Origin: Bacteroidota bacterium
GTDB taxonomy: Bacteria > Bacteroidota > Bacteroidia > Palsa-965
Reading direction: 5' to 3'
Assembly (NCBI GenBank): GCA_020402865.1
Contig: JADBYT010000007.1
Span: 62,001-126,000 of the forward strand
Length of the DNA stretch: 64,000 nucleotides
Part shown: in pieces, positions 63,095 through 64,000 of the stretch
Position numbering within the stretch: the first letter of the stretch is position 1
How the letters are laid out: each line of letters starts with the position of its first letter
The notes under the pieces: model-generated
Database searches by the model: none
Told to the model about the DNA's origin: nothing
What the model saw: only the letters and a program-made list of their open reading frames with translations
Translations under genes and position numbers: made by a program

Positions 63095-64000
63095 ATGAAA
63101 GCTGATATTCTCCTGGGCCTCCAATGGGGCGATGAAGGAAAAGGTAAAATTGTTGACGTTCTCACACCCAAGTACGATGTGATAGCCCGTTTTCAGGGCG
63201 GCCCCAATGCCGGTCACACACTTGAGTTTAACGGCATAAAACACGTACTGCATACCATTCCTTCCGGTATTTTCCATGAAACCACGGTAAACGTAATCGG
63301 AAACGGTGTGGTGATTGATCCGGTTATTCTCAAGCGCGAAATTGATGCGTTGCGTAAGCTGGGCGTGGATGTAAAAAAACGCCTGCTTGTGTCGCGCCGC
63401 GCACACCTTATCCTGCCCACACACAGCCTGCTCGACAAAGCTTCGGAAGCCGCAAAGGGCAAGGAAAAAATCGGTTCCACGCTCAAAGGTATCGGCCCTA
63501 CGTACATGGATAAAACCGGCCGCAACGGTTTGCGTGTAGGCGATATTGATTTGCCCGATTTCCGCGAGAAATACGACAAACTGGTAGCCAAGCACCGCGA
63601 ACTGCTTCGCTTTATGGGTGCGGATACTGACCCTGCCGAGTTTGAAGGCGCCTGGTTTGAAGGTATTGAAACCATGCGTGAGCTTACCCGCATTGACAGC
63701 GAGCATTTTGTAAACGATATGCTGCGCAACGGCAAAACCGTGCTGGCCGAAGGTGCGCAGGGCTCCATGCTGGATATTGACTTTGGCACCTATCCGTTTG
63801 TCACCTCGTCAAACACCATGGCTGCAGGCGCCTGCACCGGATTGGGCATTGCCCCCTCACGCATTGGCAATGTAATTGGCATTTTCAAAGCCTACTGCAC
63901 CCGCGTGGGAAGCGGCCCCTTCCCTACCGAGCTGCTTGAAGAAACCGGTGAACGCATGCGTCAGGAAGGCCGCGAATTCGGCTCTACCACCGGACGCCCG
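63095..64000 (+). CDS. purA: Adenylosuccinate synthetase (N-terminal part, cut by window end)
   Basis: Makes adenylosuccinate from IMP and aspartate with GTP. 302 residues are in the window. LLGLQWGDEGKGKIVDVL is the phosphate loop, followed by RFQGGPNAGHTLEF, THSLLDKA, GIGPTYMDKTGRNGLRVGDI and EGAQGSMLDIDFGTYPFVTSS, all classical. The fur-STAS-purA order is the expected one in this phylum. Confidence 0.97.
   Translation, partial: MKADILLGLQWGDEGKGKIVDVLTPKYDVIARFQGGPNAGHTLEFNGIKHVLHTIPSGIFHETTVNVIGNGVVIDPVILKREIDALRKLGVDVKKRLLVSRRAHLILPTHSLLDKASEAAKGKEKIGSTLKGIGPTYMDKTGRNGLRVGDIDLPDFREKYDKLVAKHRELLRFMGADTDPAEFEGAWFEGIETMRELTRIDSEHFVNDMLRNGKTVLAEGAQGSMLDIDFGTYPFVTSSNTMAAGACTGLGIAPSRIGNVIGIFKAYCTRVGSGPFPTELLEETGERMRQEGREFGSTTGRP

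Noticed and set aside
1-64000. CRISPR arrays, tRNA or rRNA genes, prophage or integrase genes
   Set aside because: None was seen on either strand: no regularly spaced direct repeats, no tRNA T-arm patterns that fold, and no recombinase or phage structural genes.

Overview
The window is a piece of a Bacteroidota (Bacteroidetes) chromosome. The evidence is lineage-typical: three secreted proteins end in type IX secretion (T9SS) sorting domains; the -7 box TAnnTTTG recurs in front of genes; Shine-Dalgarno sequences are almost absent; and families such as DUF3276, DUF1573, WbqC-like and YwqK/MORN are present. Most of the window has moderate GC. Two stretches are clearly richer in AT: about 32.4-34.2 kb (one ATPase gene) and 53.0-56.1 kb (four genes). 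No rRNA, tRNA or CRISPR array was seen.

Layout. 1-4.7 kb: the start of a biotin carboxylase gene, a NYN-domain protein with a structured leader, a threonylcarbamoyl-AMP synthase, a glycosyltransferase and small membrane proteins. 4.7-11.4 kb (minus strand): topoisomerase IV (parE, parC) with an SGNH hydrolase gene between the subunits, then ychF. 11.6-18.3 kb (plus): a split transketolase with a von Willebrand factor A gene between its halves, then an ECF sigma factor module (sigma, repeat-bearing putative anti-sigma, LTXXQ-like periplasmic protein, outer-membrane protein). 18.3-26.97 kb: a T9SS cargo protein, a 171-bp MITE-like element, gluQ, a B12/radical SAM enzyme, rsmE and two tandem MORN-repeat secreted proteins. 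27-32.4 kb: the translation cluster thrS-infC-rpmI-rplT, interrupted by a secreted GH18 chitinase.

32.5-38.6 kb: an AAA ATPase/nuclease-like gene bracketed by two related palindromes, an acyl-CoA synthetase, AlkB, a decayed VOC gene, and a GyrI-like plus WYL regulator pair. 38.6-47.4 kb: ybbR-yajC-DUF1573-nusB, leucine dehydrogenase, an MsbA-like ABC exporter, a PUR-fold protein, HMG-CoA lyase and pyrD. 47.4-52.8 kb: a large SprB-repeat T9SS protein and two lineage-specific proteins. 52.97-55.92 kb: an AT-rich four-gene operon (WbqC-like, methyltransferase, alpha/beta hydrolase, membrane protein) that looks acquired and has no assigned function. 56.2-64 kb: fumarylacetoacetase, a MORN lipoprotein, a secreted protein, the (p)ppGpp synthetase/hydrolase, a toxin-antitoxin pair whose toxin frame is broken at a slippery A7 run, fur, a STAS protein and the start of purA.

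The most interesting regulatory observations are these: a promoter-hairpin-U-tract unit in front of the NYN gene whose loop carries a perfect Shine-Dalgarno sequence; a tRNA-Thr(UGU) anticodon-arm mimic in the thrS leader; an apparent AUC start codon with a strong Shine-Dalgarno for infC; several genes whose -7 box sits only 4-5 nt from the start codon, implying leaderless mRNAs; and the palindromes flanking the ATPase gene. All functional statements come from reading translated sequence by eye. No database search or folding program was run.
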